The notes under the pieces were generated by a model. That model made no database searches and was not told where the DNA came from. It saw nothing but the letters and a program-made list of their open reading frames with translations. A program made the position numbers and the translations under genes. This document shows positions 1 through 8,176 of a stretch of DNA of 25,957 bases, one piece after another. The stretch's first letter is position 1; each line of letters opens with the position of its first letter. Source of the stretch: JAZDFC01 sp043808235 (GTDB lineage Bacteria; Bacteroidota; Ignavibacteria; Ignavibacteriales; Melioribacteraceae); NCBI GenBank assembly GCA_043808235.1, contig JAZDFC010000104.1, positions 1-25,957 of the forward strand. The letters run 5' to 3'.

Positions 1-1032
1 CACATACATGAAATAATAACCCATGAAATTTCTCAAATACAAATCGCTTGTGATAGCTGCGGTTGGCGAACCGGAAGCGCTTTTGCCACCGGGTTGTTTA
101 CCCGTGATAAATTCACCTCGTAATGTGAATCCGCCGAGAACCGGCAAGCTGTAATAAATCTGCAAGTCAGCGCCGATATAATTTCTATCAGCCCATGCAG
201 CAATGCTTGAATCAGCGCTTAATGTAGCTTTGGTCGGTGAGTCAACTGTATAGAATTTTTTATCAAGGGCTTTTTTAACTTTACCCATATACATCGAAAC
301 ACCGCCGTCGATGGCTAAGTTTTCTTCATAGAACGGTAATGTAAAACCAAATCTGCCGATGAAATCTTTTTGATTATCAGTTTCAACTGCGATTCCGTTA
401 CCAACGAACATACCGCCTTTGAAATTAAAATGATTCAAAAATCCCATTTCTTCCGGAGGTGCGATTTCAAGGCTCATACCTAAATCTCTTTCACCCGGGA
501 ATAATGTCTGAAACATTCGCGAACGTTCCGGTGATTCTCTCATCGATGATGAATAGCTGATTTCAAAACCAAATGGTCTGTCGAACACACCGGCTTTTAA
601 TGCAAATGTTCTCAACCACGGGTCCCTTGCTAAAACATAAGCATCTTTTAATCCGAGACCTTTTTCAGTAGCGTCAATTTGAAGAACATACTGAGTAACA
701 TCGGCATCGTAAGCAACTTTTAATCTGCCGCGGCGAACCAGTATTCTGTTATGAATACCGGCACCGAAATTACCACCGGCAAACGAGGCAGCGCCATCAT
801 TCTGTGCAGATTGAAATTGCGATTGAATATAACCTGAGACTTTAATTTTTTTCAAAGCATCTACTGTGCTTTTTGTTTCGAGATAGGATTCGTTCATACC
901 TTCGAGCGAACCTTTTAACTCCTCTATTTTCGCCTCCAATTCAACGATTTTTGACTTCGTCGTATCCTCTTGAGCAAAAAGAGCAGATACACTGATACAC
1001 AAACCCACTAATGGGTAAAATACTTTTTTCAT
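1..1032 (-). CDS. OprO/OprP-type (phosphate-selective) outer-membrane porin, 3' end outside window
   Basis: 344 codons read without a stop from the ATG at 1032 to the window edge; the C-terminus is missing. The protein begins with a signal peptide (MKKVFYPLVGLCISVSALFA), then a charged, probably coiled-coil stretch (residues about 25-60), then KVSGYIQSQFQ and alternating aromatic beta strands such as LRTFALKAGVFDRPFGFE and YYFMYV. This order (short N-terminal coiled coil, then a barrel starting with SGYIQ) is that of the porin O/P family, trimeric outer-membrane channels often selective for phosphate. A GGAGG ribosome-binding site lies 6 bases before the start. The promoter carries a four-copy Pho-box-like array, which favours phosphate uptake as the role. 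The substrate itself cannot be read from sequence. Confidence 0.8.
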   Translation of the reverse strand, partial: MKKVFYPLVGLCISVSALFAQEDTTKSKIVELEAKIEELKGSLEGMNESYLETKSTVDALKKIKVSGYIQSQFQSAQNDGAASFAGGNFGAGIHNRILVRRGRLKVAYDADVTQYVLQIDATEKGLGLKDAYVLARDPWLRTFALKAGVFDRPFGFEISYSSSMRESPERSRMFQTLFPGERDLGMSLEIAPPEEMGFLNHFNFKGGMFVGNGIAVETDNQKDFIGRFGFTLPFYEENLAIDGGVSMYMGKVKKALDKKFYTVDSPTKATLSADSSIAAWADRNYIGADLQIYYSLPVLGGFTLRGEFITGKQPGGKSASGSPTAAITSDLYLRNFMGYYFMYV

Positions 1033-1065
1033 TAAACATTCCTCCAGATCCGTTTGTTTTACATC

Positions 1066-1121
1066 GAAACTTACTTATCCAATGTTAACTCAATGTTACG
1101 CCAATGTTAAGAAATTGTTAA
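1066..1121 (-). promoter_or_regulatory. Pho-box-like array and promoter of the porin gene
   Basis: On the plus strand the hexamers TGTTAA, TGTTAC, TGTTAA, TGTTAA start at 1083, 1094, 1105 and 1116, exactly 11 bp apart. On the minus strand, the direction of the gene, they read TTAACA-N5 repeats, the format of Bacillus PhoP boxes. GAAACTTA at 1066-1073 (TAAGTTTC on the gene strand, one mismatch to the Bacteroidetes -7 consensus TAnnTTTG) lies 9 bp from the array. The predicted transcription start is near 1060, leaving a leader of about 28 bases. Confidence 0.75.
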
Positions 1122-1160
1122 GTTGTCCAAAAATCCTCGAATTTTGGTCGTATCATCGAG

Positions 1161-2081
1161 TTAAACGGCAACTGAAGTCAATGGTTCATAAATCTCTTTG
1201 GAATTTACTTCCCTTGCCGGGAGTGATAATAAGGTTGTCGAAATATCGAATGGGAACGCATCAATTAAGTATAAACTGGCTCCTTCTTTTAATGAAGGGT
1301 CAACCGATGCCCCGGCGTTTACGAATCGGATTCCTTTTCTAAAATATTCTTTCATATCGTGACTATGACCATGCAACACAATTTTAACACCGTTATCAAC
1401 AAATATTTTAATCAACTTTTTCTTGCCTTTTAATTTCATCGTAAAATTTTCGATTTTATTCCAGAGAGCACTTTCCGAACTTTTTGAGCAGTCGTGTTTG
1501 TGATAAAAATGATGATGTGCCAATACTATTTTTACCTTATCTCGAAACTTTGTATTTGAAAGCAATCCCTCTACTAACTGTCTCTGAAATTTAGAGACGT
1601 TTCCATTTGATGCGAATGGATTTTTAAACCGTGAATACTGATCGACAGAATTGACACCGACTAAAACAATGTCTTTTAATTCTTTGGCGAATGGAAAATG
1701 AAAATCGTCACTGAGTTTTATTGTATTCTCGAAAAGTTCTTTGAAATGTTCAACGAACTTGTTTACTTTTTCCGTGTAATTTGTACTTATGCATTTATGC
1801 GGAAATTTCACAACATCATTCACTGTTTGAGGACCGCCGAAAATATCATGGTTACCTATAATCACCGTTGTTTTATCGCTTCTGAACAAATCGAATCTTT
1901 TTAATACTTCTTTCAGCATAATAAAATCATTTTCATTTGCGTTATCCGATATATCTCCGGTTATCACGAAGTGTTGGGCGCCGTTGTCCAATGCAAGTTG
2001 TATTAATTTCTTTGTTTTACCAATGTTACTTTTTTTGTGCTTTGAACAAAGATGCAAATCGGATAAATGTGCAATTCTCAT
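1161..2081 (-). CDS. calcineurin-like metallophosphoesterase (CpdA/Icc-like)
   Basis: 306 residues with all motifs of the dinuclear-metal phosphoesterase fold: D8-L-H10, G42-D43, GNHD (76-79), AHHH (188-191) and GHSH (238-241). The family hydrolyses phosphodiesters or phosphomonoesters. The closest well-known relatives are CpdA-type cyclic-nucleotide and glycerophosphodiester phosphodiesterases, but the substrate cannot be fixed here. No signal peptide is visible, so it should act in the cytoplasm. Start at 2081: TTGGAG lies just upstream in the leader (TTGGAGTAATATG). The gene has its own promoter with one proximal and one distal Pho-box-like array, which suggests release of phosphate from an internal or imported organophosphate during starvation. 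It is followed by the porin gene, which has a separate promoter. Confidence 0.85.
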   Translation of the reverse strand: MRIAHLSDLHLCSKHKKSNIGKTKKLIQLALDNGAQHFVITGDISDNANENDFIMLKEVLKRFDLFRSDKTTVIIGNHDIFGGPQTVNDVVKFPHKCISTNYTEKVNKFVEHFKELFENTIKLSDDFHFPFAKELKDIVLVGVNSVDQYSRFKNPFASNGNVSKFQRQLVEGLLSNTKFRDKVKIVLAHHHFYHKHDCSKSSESALWNKIENFTMKLKGKKKLIKIFVDNGVKIVLHGHSHDMKEYFRKGIRFVNAGASVDPSLKEGASLYLIDAFPFDISTTLLSLPAREVNSKEIYEPLTSVAV

Positions 2082-2106
2082 ATTACTCCAAATAATTTTT
2101 CATTTC

Positions 2107-2162
2107 GAAAGTTACGCTTCTAATATTATGACAATATTAAATCAACATTAAGTAAATATTAA
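2107..2162 (-). promoter_or_regulatory. Pho-box-like array and promoter of the phosphoesterase gene
   Basis: Hexamers TATTAT, TATTAA, CATTAA, TATTAA (plus-strand reading) start at 2124, 2135, 2146 and 2157, exactly 11 bp apart. GAAAGTTA at 2107-2114 (TAACTTTC on the gene strand) lies 9 bp from the array edge, the same geometry as in front of the porin and the TonB receptor. The predicted leader is about 20 bases. Confidence 0.7.
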
Positions 2163-2177
2163 GTTTGCCGGAATTTT

Positions 2178-2216
2178 TATTAATGATTTGTTAACGCTGG
2201 GTTAACAATTTGGTAA
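2178..2216. promoter_or_regulatory. second Pho-box-like array in the divergent region
   Basis: Hexamers TATTAA, TGTTAA, GGTTAA, TGGTAA start at 2178, 2189, 2200 and 2211, again 11 bp apart. The array begins 21 bp, not 22 bp, after the last hexamer of the proximal array, so it is a separate unit in almost the same phase. It could add to phosphoesterase control or act on the sugar cluster that starts at 2325. TTGGATAA and TTTGCACG follow it on the plus strand. A 15-bp exact repeat (TATTAAATCAACATT) occurs at 2135-2149 and 2289-2303, closer to the sugar cluster. Confidence 0.55.
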
Positions 2217-2324
2217 AGTTGGATAACGATATTTGCACGCAATAAAAAGGAATTTATCTAACACAAAATGTTTCAAGATAATTGTAGCTATTAAATCAAC
2301 ATTCACAAACGAATAACTAATTAT

Positions 2325-3350
2325 ATGAACAAGAAAAAAATATTATTTATTGGCGGTTCGCTAAACCAAACTTCTATGATGCACAAAATATCAATAAACC
2401 TTGATCGCCAATACGACTGCTATTTCACGCCTTATTATACAGACGGCCATTTGGAAAGAATGAGAACGAATGGTATGCTCGATTTTACCATTCTCGGCGG
2501 CGCTTTCGTTCATCAAACCATCAATTATCTTGCACAGAATAACTTACGCATTGATTATAAAGGACAATCAAATAATTACGATTTGATATTCACATGTTCC
2601 GATCTCATAGTTCAAGAAAACATTAAAGACAAAAAAGTTATACTTGTTCAGGAAGGAATGACCGATCCGGAGACATTACTGTTCTACCTTGTTAAATGGC
2701 TGGGTCTGCCGCGCTATTTAGCCGGGACTTCAACGACCGGGCTCTCGGATGCATACACATATTTTTGCGTCGCTTCGGAAGGATATAAAGATTTGTTTAT
2801 TAAAAAAGGCGTTGATTCCGATAAACTTATTGTAACAGGGATTCCGAATTTCGACAACGCAGAACAATATCGTGAAAATGAGTTTCCGCATCATAATTAT
2901 GTTCTTGTTGCAACATCCGATACAAGGGAAACAAAAAGGTATGAGAACCGTAAAAAATTTATTTTAAATGCTGTTGAAATTTCACAAGGAAGACAAATTA
3001 TTTTCAAATTGCATCCGAATGAAAATGTTGAAAGAGCAACCGCCGAAATTAATAAGTATGCGCCGGGGGCACTTGTTTACTCTTCCGGTAATGTCCATCA
3101 CATGATAGCAAATTGTGAGGTGCTCATTACAAAATATTCTACTGTTGTTTACACCGGTATTGCACTCGGTAAGGAAGTGTATTCCGATTTTGATGTTGAT
3201 ACACTAAAAAGGATGACACCGATTCAGAATAACGGATTATCGGCAAAGAGAATTGCACAAATAGGAATAAATTTAATTGAAAACGGTGATATTGTTCAAT
3301 CCCGTGAATGGAATGAACAACCTAAATTACGAAAAGCTTACAGCCATTAA
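2325..3350 (+). CDS. GT-B-fold glycosyltransferase-like protein, first gene of the ulosonic-acid cluster
   Basis: 341 residues, no signal peptide or membrane segment. The N-terminal half starts with a Rossmann-like strand (KKILFIGGS) and contains VQEGMTDPE (about 108-116). The C-terminal half has FKLHPNEN (227-234) and KYSTVVYTGIALGKEVYSDFD-type sequence at 270-290. A KLHP motif followed by an S/T-rich helix start is seen in CDP-glycerol glycerophosphotransferases, KpsS-type capsule transferases and non-hydrolysing UDP-GlcNAc 2-epimerases, which share one fold. The exact activity is not recognisable. Position as first gene of the cluster, 18 bp before the cytidylyltransferase, makes a transferase using the CMP-sugar plausible; a 2-epimerase role is the alternative. 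There is no clear ribosome-binding site before the ATG at 2325. Confidence 0.6.
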   Translation: MNKKKILFIGGSLNQTSMMHKISINLDRQYDCYFTPYYTDGHLERMRTNGMLDFTILGGAFVHQTINYLAQNNLRIDYKGQSNNYDLIFTCSDLIVQENIKDKKVILVQEGMTDPETLLFYLVKWLGLPRYLAGTSTTGLSDAYTYFCVASEGYKDLFIKKGVDSDKLIVTGIPNFDNAEQYRENEFPHHNYVLVATSDTRETKRYENRKKFILNAVEISQGRQIIFKLHPNENVERATAEINKYAPGALVYSSGNVHHMIANCEVLITKYSTVVYTGIALGKEVYSDFDVDTLKRMTPIQNNGLSAKRIAQIGINLIENGDIVQSREWNEQPKLRKAYSH

Positions 3351-3368
3351 CAATTATCAATTTATAGA

Positions 3369-4178
3369 ATGAAAAATATAAAGGTAATTACAGTAGTGCA
3401 GGCAAGAATGTCTTCCACCCGTTTACCGGGGAAGGTTATGCTGCTTGCTGCCGGCAAACCTTTACTTTTATTGATGATTGAGCGAATGAAACAAGCTGTA
3501 AAAACGGGGAAGGTTATTGTTGCTACATCTACAAATTACGAAGATGATGCAATTGAAAAGCTATGTGTGGAAAATAAGATTGATTTTTTCAGGGGACATC
3601 CTACCGATTTATTAGACAGGCATTATTGGGCTGGAAAAAAATTGAAGGCAGATGCTGTTGTAAAAATTCCTTCCGACTGTCCATTAATTGATCCGAAAAT
3701 TATTGATCGAGTTATCGATCATTATATAACCAATTTTGATGAGTACGATTATGTAAGCAACCTGCATCCGGCAACATACCCTGACGGAAATGACGTTGAG
3801 ATTATGTCGTTCGAGGCTTTAAAAACAGCATGGGAAAATGCAAACCAAAATTTTGAAAGAGAGCACACAACTCCATACATATGGACTCATCCTGAGATGT
3901 TTAAAATCGGAAACATTAAGTGGGAAGCCAATCTTGATTATTCAACATCGCATAGGTGGACAATAGATTATGAAGAGGATTATCTATTCATAAAGAAGGT
4001 ATTTGAAGAGCTGTACCCGGTGAATCCCAAATTTTCTATGGTCGATATTTTGAACTTGCTTTGGTTAAATCCGGCCATAGCAAATTTGAATTCGAAATAT
4101 ATCGGCAGGTATTGGTATGAAAATCATCTTGATGAACTAACAAATATTGAAGAATACAGGAAGAAAATAAAAGTATGA
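3369..4178 (+). CDS. spsF: SpsF-like CMP-sugar cytidylyltransferase
   Basis: 269 residues. It opens with VVQARMSSTRLPGKVM (about 9-24), the nucleotide-binding signature of the SpsF/NeuA/KdsB cytidylyltransferase superfamily, and has KIPSDCPLIDP near residue 100 (metal and sugar site). These enzymes couple CTP to an ulosonic acid to give a CMP-sugar, the activated donor for surface glycans. Among them the QARMSSTRLPGK form is typical of SpsF. The stop overlaps the next start (ATGA at 4175-4178), so it is translationally coupled to the transketolase pair. The tail after about residue 220 is specific to the family. The sugar it activates is presumably the product of the NeuB-like enzyme downstream. 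Confidence 0.85.
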   Translation: MKNIKVITVVQARMSSTRLPGKVMLLAAGKPLLLLMIERMKQAVKTGKVIVATSTNYEDDAIEKLCVENKIDFFRGHPTDLLDRHYWAGKKLKADAVVKIPSDCPLIDPKIIDRVIDHYITNFDEYDYVSNLHPATYPDGNDVEIMSFEALKTAWENANQNFEREHTTPYIWTHPEMFKIGNIKWEANLDYSTSHRWTIDYEEDYLFIKKVFEELYPVNPKFSMVDILNLLWLNPAIANLNSKYIGRYWYENHLDELTNIEEYRKKIKV

Positions 4179-5032
4179 CTGAAGAAAAAAACCGTGAATT
4201 GATAGCATCCGCTTTGCGGGTCCGCGAGCACATAATTAGGATGTCCGGCAACGGTGGATGCTTTATCGGCGCTTCCCTTTCGTGTGCGGATATAATCCTT
4301 TATCTATATAAGGAATATTTAAATGTTTCGCATGAAAACTTGAATGATCCGGAGCGTGATTATTTCTTTTTATCAAAAGGACATGATGTGCCGGCTTTGT
4401 ACGGTACTTATGTTGAACTCGGGCTACTTGAAGAAGAACGGCTGAAAAACCATTTGAAGACAAACGATAACATTTACTGGCATCCGAATAGAAATATTCC
4501 CGGCGTAGAATTTCACTCTGGTTCGCTCGGTCACAACCTTGCCGTGGCTTGTGGAGTAGCGCTTGATTGTAAATTAAAAGGACAAACAAATAAAATTGTT
4601 GTTTTAGTTGGCGACGGTGAGCTAAATGAAGGTTCGATGTGGGAGGCGCTTCTTGTTGCATCTGCTTATAAATTGGATAACCTGATGATTGTAATCGACC
4701 GTAATCAATTCCAGGCGAACATGATGACCGAGGAATTGATACCGCTTAATCCGCTCGGAAAAAAATTAGAAGCCTTCGGGTGCACTGTAAAAAGAATCGA
4801 TGGACACGATTTCAAAGCGATGCAAAGAACATTTGCTCATTTTCCATTCGAACCTGATAAAATATCCGTTGTGATTGCAGAAACAGTTCGAGGTAAAGGA
4901 TTGGCGAGCATCGAAAAAAAAGCCGACCGCTGGTTCGTAAATTTCAAGGATGAAGAAGTTGAACAACTATTAAAAGAATTACACGGCGAAGAAAAAGCAG
5001 AATTAACATCAGAAATTATTATTGCGAGATAA
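4175..5032 (+). CDS. transketolase, N-terminal (thiamine-diphosphate binding) subunit
   Basis: 285 residues. The protein has FFLSKGHDVPALY (substrate and phosphate site), HSGSLGHNLAVACG and the thiamine-diphosphate motif GDGELNEGSMWEA, followed by the binding-site segment VIDRNQFQ. This is the N-terminal half of transketolase as a stand-alone subunit; the C-terminal half is the next gene. Split transketolases transfer a two-carbon ketol unit between sugars. Placed inside a CMP-sugar cluster rather than with pentose-phosphate genes, this pair probably makes or remodels the ketose precursor of the unusual sugar. It overlaps the cytidylyltransferase gene by 4 bp. Confidence 0.88.
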   Translation: MTEEKNRELIASALRVREHIIRMSGNGGCFIGASLSCADIILYLYKEYLNVSHENLNDPERDYFFLSKGHDVPALYGTYVELGLLEEERLKNHLKTNDNIYWHPNRNIPGVEFHSGSLGHNLAVACGVALDCKLKGQTNKIVVLVGDGELNEGSMWEALLVASAYKLDNLMIVIDRNQFQANMMTEELIPLNPLGKKLEAFGCTVKRIDGHDFKAMQRTFAHFPFEPDKISVVIAETVRGKGLASIEKKADRWFVNFKDEEVEQLLKELHGEEKAELTSEIIIAR

Positions 5033-5033
5033 C

Positions 5034-5951
5034 ATGAGTTACGAAGATATTTTATTTGATTTAATACAGAAGGACAATAGATACTTTATTTTAACTTCGG
5101 AGAACCGTGCAGCATTACGGAACCTTCCTTCGAAGATACCGAATAATTTTCTTGATACCGGGATTACCGAGCAAACACAAATCGGGATTGCCGCCGGTTT
5201 AGCTTTACGCGGAAGAATTCCGATTGCACATGCACTTGCAACATTTATTACGATGCGTGCATTTGAATTTATTCGATCAGATATTGGAATCGCAAATCTT
5301 CCGGTTAAGGTTGTAGGAGCTGTGGCCGGATTCCTTTCCGAAGCTAACGGACCAACACATCAAGCGATTGAAGATGTATCAATCATGCGCGGCATTCCGA
5401 ACATGAATGTTTTTTGTCCCGCTGATGAAGAAGATATGTTAAAAGCCCTTCCAAAAGTTTTATCAAGCCCAAAGGCGTTTTATATCAGATACAATAACAC
5501 AAAACCTTTAACGGATCATAAAGAATTTGAAATCGGGCGGGCGGAAGTTTTCGGTTCGGGTAAGGATGTTGCAATACTTGTTTACGGATTTCTTTTTAAT
5601 GAGGCATACAAAGCGAAAGAAATTTTAGAGCGCAACGGAATATCCGTTAGGCTAATAAATGTCCGCACGCCTAAACCAATTGATGAGCATGCAATTCTAA
5701 AAGCAGCGAACGAATGCAAACTTGTTGTTACATTCGAAGATCATTTTATTACCGGCGGATTATATTCAATCGTCGCGGAGGTTCTTTTGAAGAATCGAAA
5801 GACTGCAAACGTACTTCCGATTGCGTTAATGAACAAATGGTTCAAACCGGCGCTGTTAAACGATGTTCTCGAACACGAGGGATTCACGGCAAAACAAATT
5901 GCCGAAAAGATTATCCACGAAAAAAATTACAAAATGAGTTTTCAATATTGA
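5034..5951 (+). CDS. transketolase, C-terminal (pyrimidine-binding) subunit
   Basis: About 305 residues from the ATG at 5034, which is 1 bp after the stop of the N-terminal subunit; an in-frame TTG at 5022 is possible but less likely. It contains DTGITEQTQIGIAAGLAL, where the glutamate of the TEQ motif is the conserved residue that activates the thiamine cofactor, then GPTHQAIEDVSIMRGIPNM, and a C-terminal regulatory-like domain (VAILVYGFLFNEAYKAKEIL onward). It must assemble with the upstream subunit to form an active site at the interface. The two-gene form is common in archaea and in bacterial secondary sugar clusters. Confidence 0.88.
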   Translation: MSYEDILFDLIQKDNRYFILTSENRAALRNLPSKIPNNFLDTGITEQTQIGIAAGLALRGRIPIAHALATFITMRAFEFIRSDIGIANLPVKVVGAVAGFLSEANGPTHQAIEDVSIMRGIPNMNVFCPADEEDMLKALPKVLSSPKAFYIRYNNTKPLTDHKEFEIGRAEVFGSGKDVAILVYGFLFNEAYKAKEILERNGISVRLINVRTPKPIDEHAILKAANECKLVVTFEDHFITGGLYSIVAEVLLKNRKTANVLPIALMNKWFKPALLNDVLEHEGFTAKQIAEKIIHEKNYKMSFQY

Positions 5952-5958
5952 GGAATTT

Positions 5959-7293
5959 ATGGCTAACAAAATATCTCTTTCAAACGATTACCCGGAAATA
6001 AAAGAATCAGATGAATTATATAACCGTGCACTTGGACTTATTCCTTCGGTTACACAAACGCTTGCTAAAGGTCCGGGTCAATGGGTAAAAGGAGTCGCTC
6101 CTAAATATTTAGTAAAGGGAAAAGGCTCTCATGTTTGGGACGCCGATGGAAATGAATATATTGATTACATGATGGGTGTTGGTCCGCTTTCGCTTGGTTA
6201 CGCTTATCCCAAAGTTGATGAAGCGATAAAGAGACAATTGGAAGACGGAATAACTTTTTCAATGATGCACCCGCTCGAAGTTGAGGTTGCGGAATTGATT
6301 CGCGAAGTAATTCCAAATGCCGAAGCAGTTCGATACAGTAAAACCGGCGCTGATGTAACAAGCGCTGCCGTAAGACTTGCCCGCGCTTTCACCGGAAGAA
6401 ACAAAATCCTTTGTTGCGGTTACCACGGCTGGCATGATTGGTACGTTTCTGTTACAGCAAGAAATCTCGGAATACCCGAAGCTGTTCAGGCTGAGTCATT
6501 TACATTCAATTATAATGATATCGATTCGCTTAAAAATTCACTTGATAATGATGTGGCGGCTGTTATTCTCGAACCGGTTGTATTCCATGAACCGAAAAAT
6601 CAATTTCTGCATTGGGTTAAAGATTTATGTGAAAAAAATGGTACTATACTTATCTTCGATGAAATGTGGACAGGATTTAGAATGGCGTTGGGCGGCGCAC
6701 AGGAATATTTTGATATCACTCCGGATTTGGCAACATATTCAAAAGCAGTAGCTAACGGGATGCCTATTTCGATACTGACTGGTAAAAAGGAAATTATGGA
6801 TTTGGCAAATGAGGATATTTTCTTTTACACAACATTCGGCGGCGAAGCGCTTTCGCTTGCTGCCGCGAAAGCAACAATAGAAGAAATACGCGATAAAGAT
6901 GTTCCTCAGTACTTGAACATACAAGGTAAAAAATTAAAAGACGGTTACAATGAAATAGCCTCCAATCTTGGAATGAATTATACCAAGGCGGTTGGATATA
7001 ACTGGCGCTCGATGGCTACATTCGATACGATAGCGGGCGATCCGTTAATTCAGAAATCGATAATGCAGCAGGAGATGATTAAGCGCGGTGTATTGTGGCA
7101 GGGATTTTTTAACATGTCTTTTTCGCATGACGATGGCGATGTTCAATATACTTTACTCGCGTTCGAACAATCTCTATCATATTTGAAAAAAGCAGTGGAT
7201 GGAAATAAATTGAAAGAGATGCTGCTTGGCGAATCGGTACAACCGGTCTTTCGACGAACAGATAATTTTAATATGAAACCGATGAAGAAATGA
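5959..7293 (+). CDS. class III aminotransferase, glutamate-1-semialdehyde aminomutase-like
   Basis: 444 residues of PLP fold type I. Visible are the phosphate-binding segment TGADVTSAAVRLARA (129-143), GYHGWHDWY (154-162), D234 in FDEMWTGFR (pyridine nitrogen contact) and the Schiff-base lysine K262 in YSKAVANGMP. This is the glutamate-1-semialdehyde 2,1-aminomutase branch of class III aminotransferases, but no heme-pathway gene is near. In a sugar cluster it more likely aminates a keto or aldehyde sugar, or moves an amino group within one, and so would install the amino group of the final sugar. GAGG lies before the start. It sits 7 bp after the transketolase gene and overlaps the SDR gene by 4 bp. 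Confidence 0.85.
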   Translation: MANKISLSNDYPEIKESDELYNRALGLIPSVTQTLAKGPGQWVKGVAPKYLVKGKGSHVWDADGNEYIDYMMGVGPLSLGYAYPKVDEAIKRQLEDGITFSMMHPLEVEVAELIREVIPNAEAVRYSKTGADVTSAAVRLARAFTGRNKILCCGYHGWHDWYVSVTARNLGIPEAVQAESFTFNYNDIDSLKNSLDNDVAAVILEPVVFHEPKNQFLHWVKDLCEKNGTILIFDEMWTGFRMALGGAQEYFDITPDLATYSKAVANGMPISILTGKKEIMDLANEDIFFYTTFGGEALSLAAAKATIEEIRDKDVPQYLNIQGKKLKDGYNEIASNLGMNYTKAVGYNWRSMATFDTIAGDPLIQKSIMQQEMIKRGVLWQGFFNMSFSHDDGDVQYTLLAFEQSLSYLKKAVDGNKLKEMLLGESVQPVFRRTDNFNMKPMKK

Positions 7294-8096
7294 TGGAACA
7301 ATTTAGTCTAAAAAATAAAACAGCAATTGTAACGGGCGCTCTCGGATTGATTGGAAGAAATCATTGCATCGCTTTGGCGGAAGCTGGAGCCAATGTAATT
7401 GTTGCGGATGTTGATGAGTACAGGTGTGCGGAATTTGCTTCTTCCCTTCCAACCGAATCACTCGGTATTGGGATTGACGTAACAAGTCAGGCTTCTCTTC
7501 AAAGTTCAAAGGAAAAAATACTTGCGAGATTTTCAAAGATAGATATACTCGTGAATAATGCAGCAATCAACGATATGTTTGAAAACCCGAAAGCAGCGCT
7601 GGAACAATCCAAATTCGAAAATTACCCTCTCGAGCTTTGGCAGAAATCGGTGGATGTAAATTTAACCGGAGTATTTCTTTGTTCGCAGATATTCGGCAGC
7701 GAAATGGCGAAACAAAAAAGCGGCAGTATAATCAACGTTGCTTCCACCTACGGAATAGTCGCGCCAAACCAAAGTTTGTATATAAACGAAAACGGTGAAC
7801 GAATATTTTTCAAGCCCCCGGCATATACTGCAACAAAAGGAGCCGTCATTTCATTCACCAAATATCTTGCTGCATATTGGGGCAAGAAAGGTGTTCGTGT
7901 TAATACACTTACTCCCGGTGGAGTTGAGAACGGGCAGAGTGAATTTTTCATAAATAAATATTCCGAACGGACTCCTTTAGGAAGAATGGCGTTACCGGAA
8001 GATTACAGAGGCGCGGTCGTATTCCTTGCAAGCGATGCATCGAATTATATGACAGGCGCAAACCTTGTTGTTGACGGCGGATGGACCGCATGGTGA
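7290..8096 (+). CDS. short-chain dehydrogenase/reductase of the sugar cluster
   Basis: 268 residues of the classical SDR fold: TGALGLIG (15-22) for the dinucleotide, NNAAIN (89-94), S152 in NVASTYG, and catalytic Y179 and K183 in AYTATKGA. An insert of about 20 residues between the serine and the tyrosine (containing NENGERIFFKPP) is a subfamily trait and lines the substrate pocket. It should oxidise or reduce a hydroxyl of the sugar intermediate. Two ATGs overlap at 7290 and 7293; the first overlaps the aminotransferase stop. After this gene there is an 80-bp gap, so the last two cluster genes may have an extra promoter. Confidence 0.87.
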   Translation: MMEQFSLKNKTAIVTGALGLIGRNHCIALAEAGANVIVADVDEYRCAEFASSLPTESLGIGIDVTSQASLQSSKEKILARFSKIDILVNNAAINDMFENPKAALEQSKFENYPLELWQKSVDVNLTGVFLCSQIFGSEMAKQKSGSIINVASTYGIVAPNQSLYINENGERIFFKPPAYTATKGAVISFTKYLAAYWGKKGVRVNTLTPGGVENGQSEFFINKYSERTPLGRMALPEDYRGAVVFLASDASNYMTGANLVVDGGWTAW

Positions 8097-8176
8097 TATT
8101 TTGATTTGGATTGAAAGTCCGTAAAAAATAAAATTGATTATTTATACTGAAAATCCGAAATAAATTTGAGATAAAA

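Noticed and set aside
1082..1342. Open frame on the plus strand over the phosphoesterase gene and porin promoter
   Set aside because: It runs opposite to a gene with complete catalytic motifs and across the promoter array; its sequence shows no family traits. Other antisense frames inside the large genes were rejected for the same reason.
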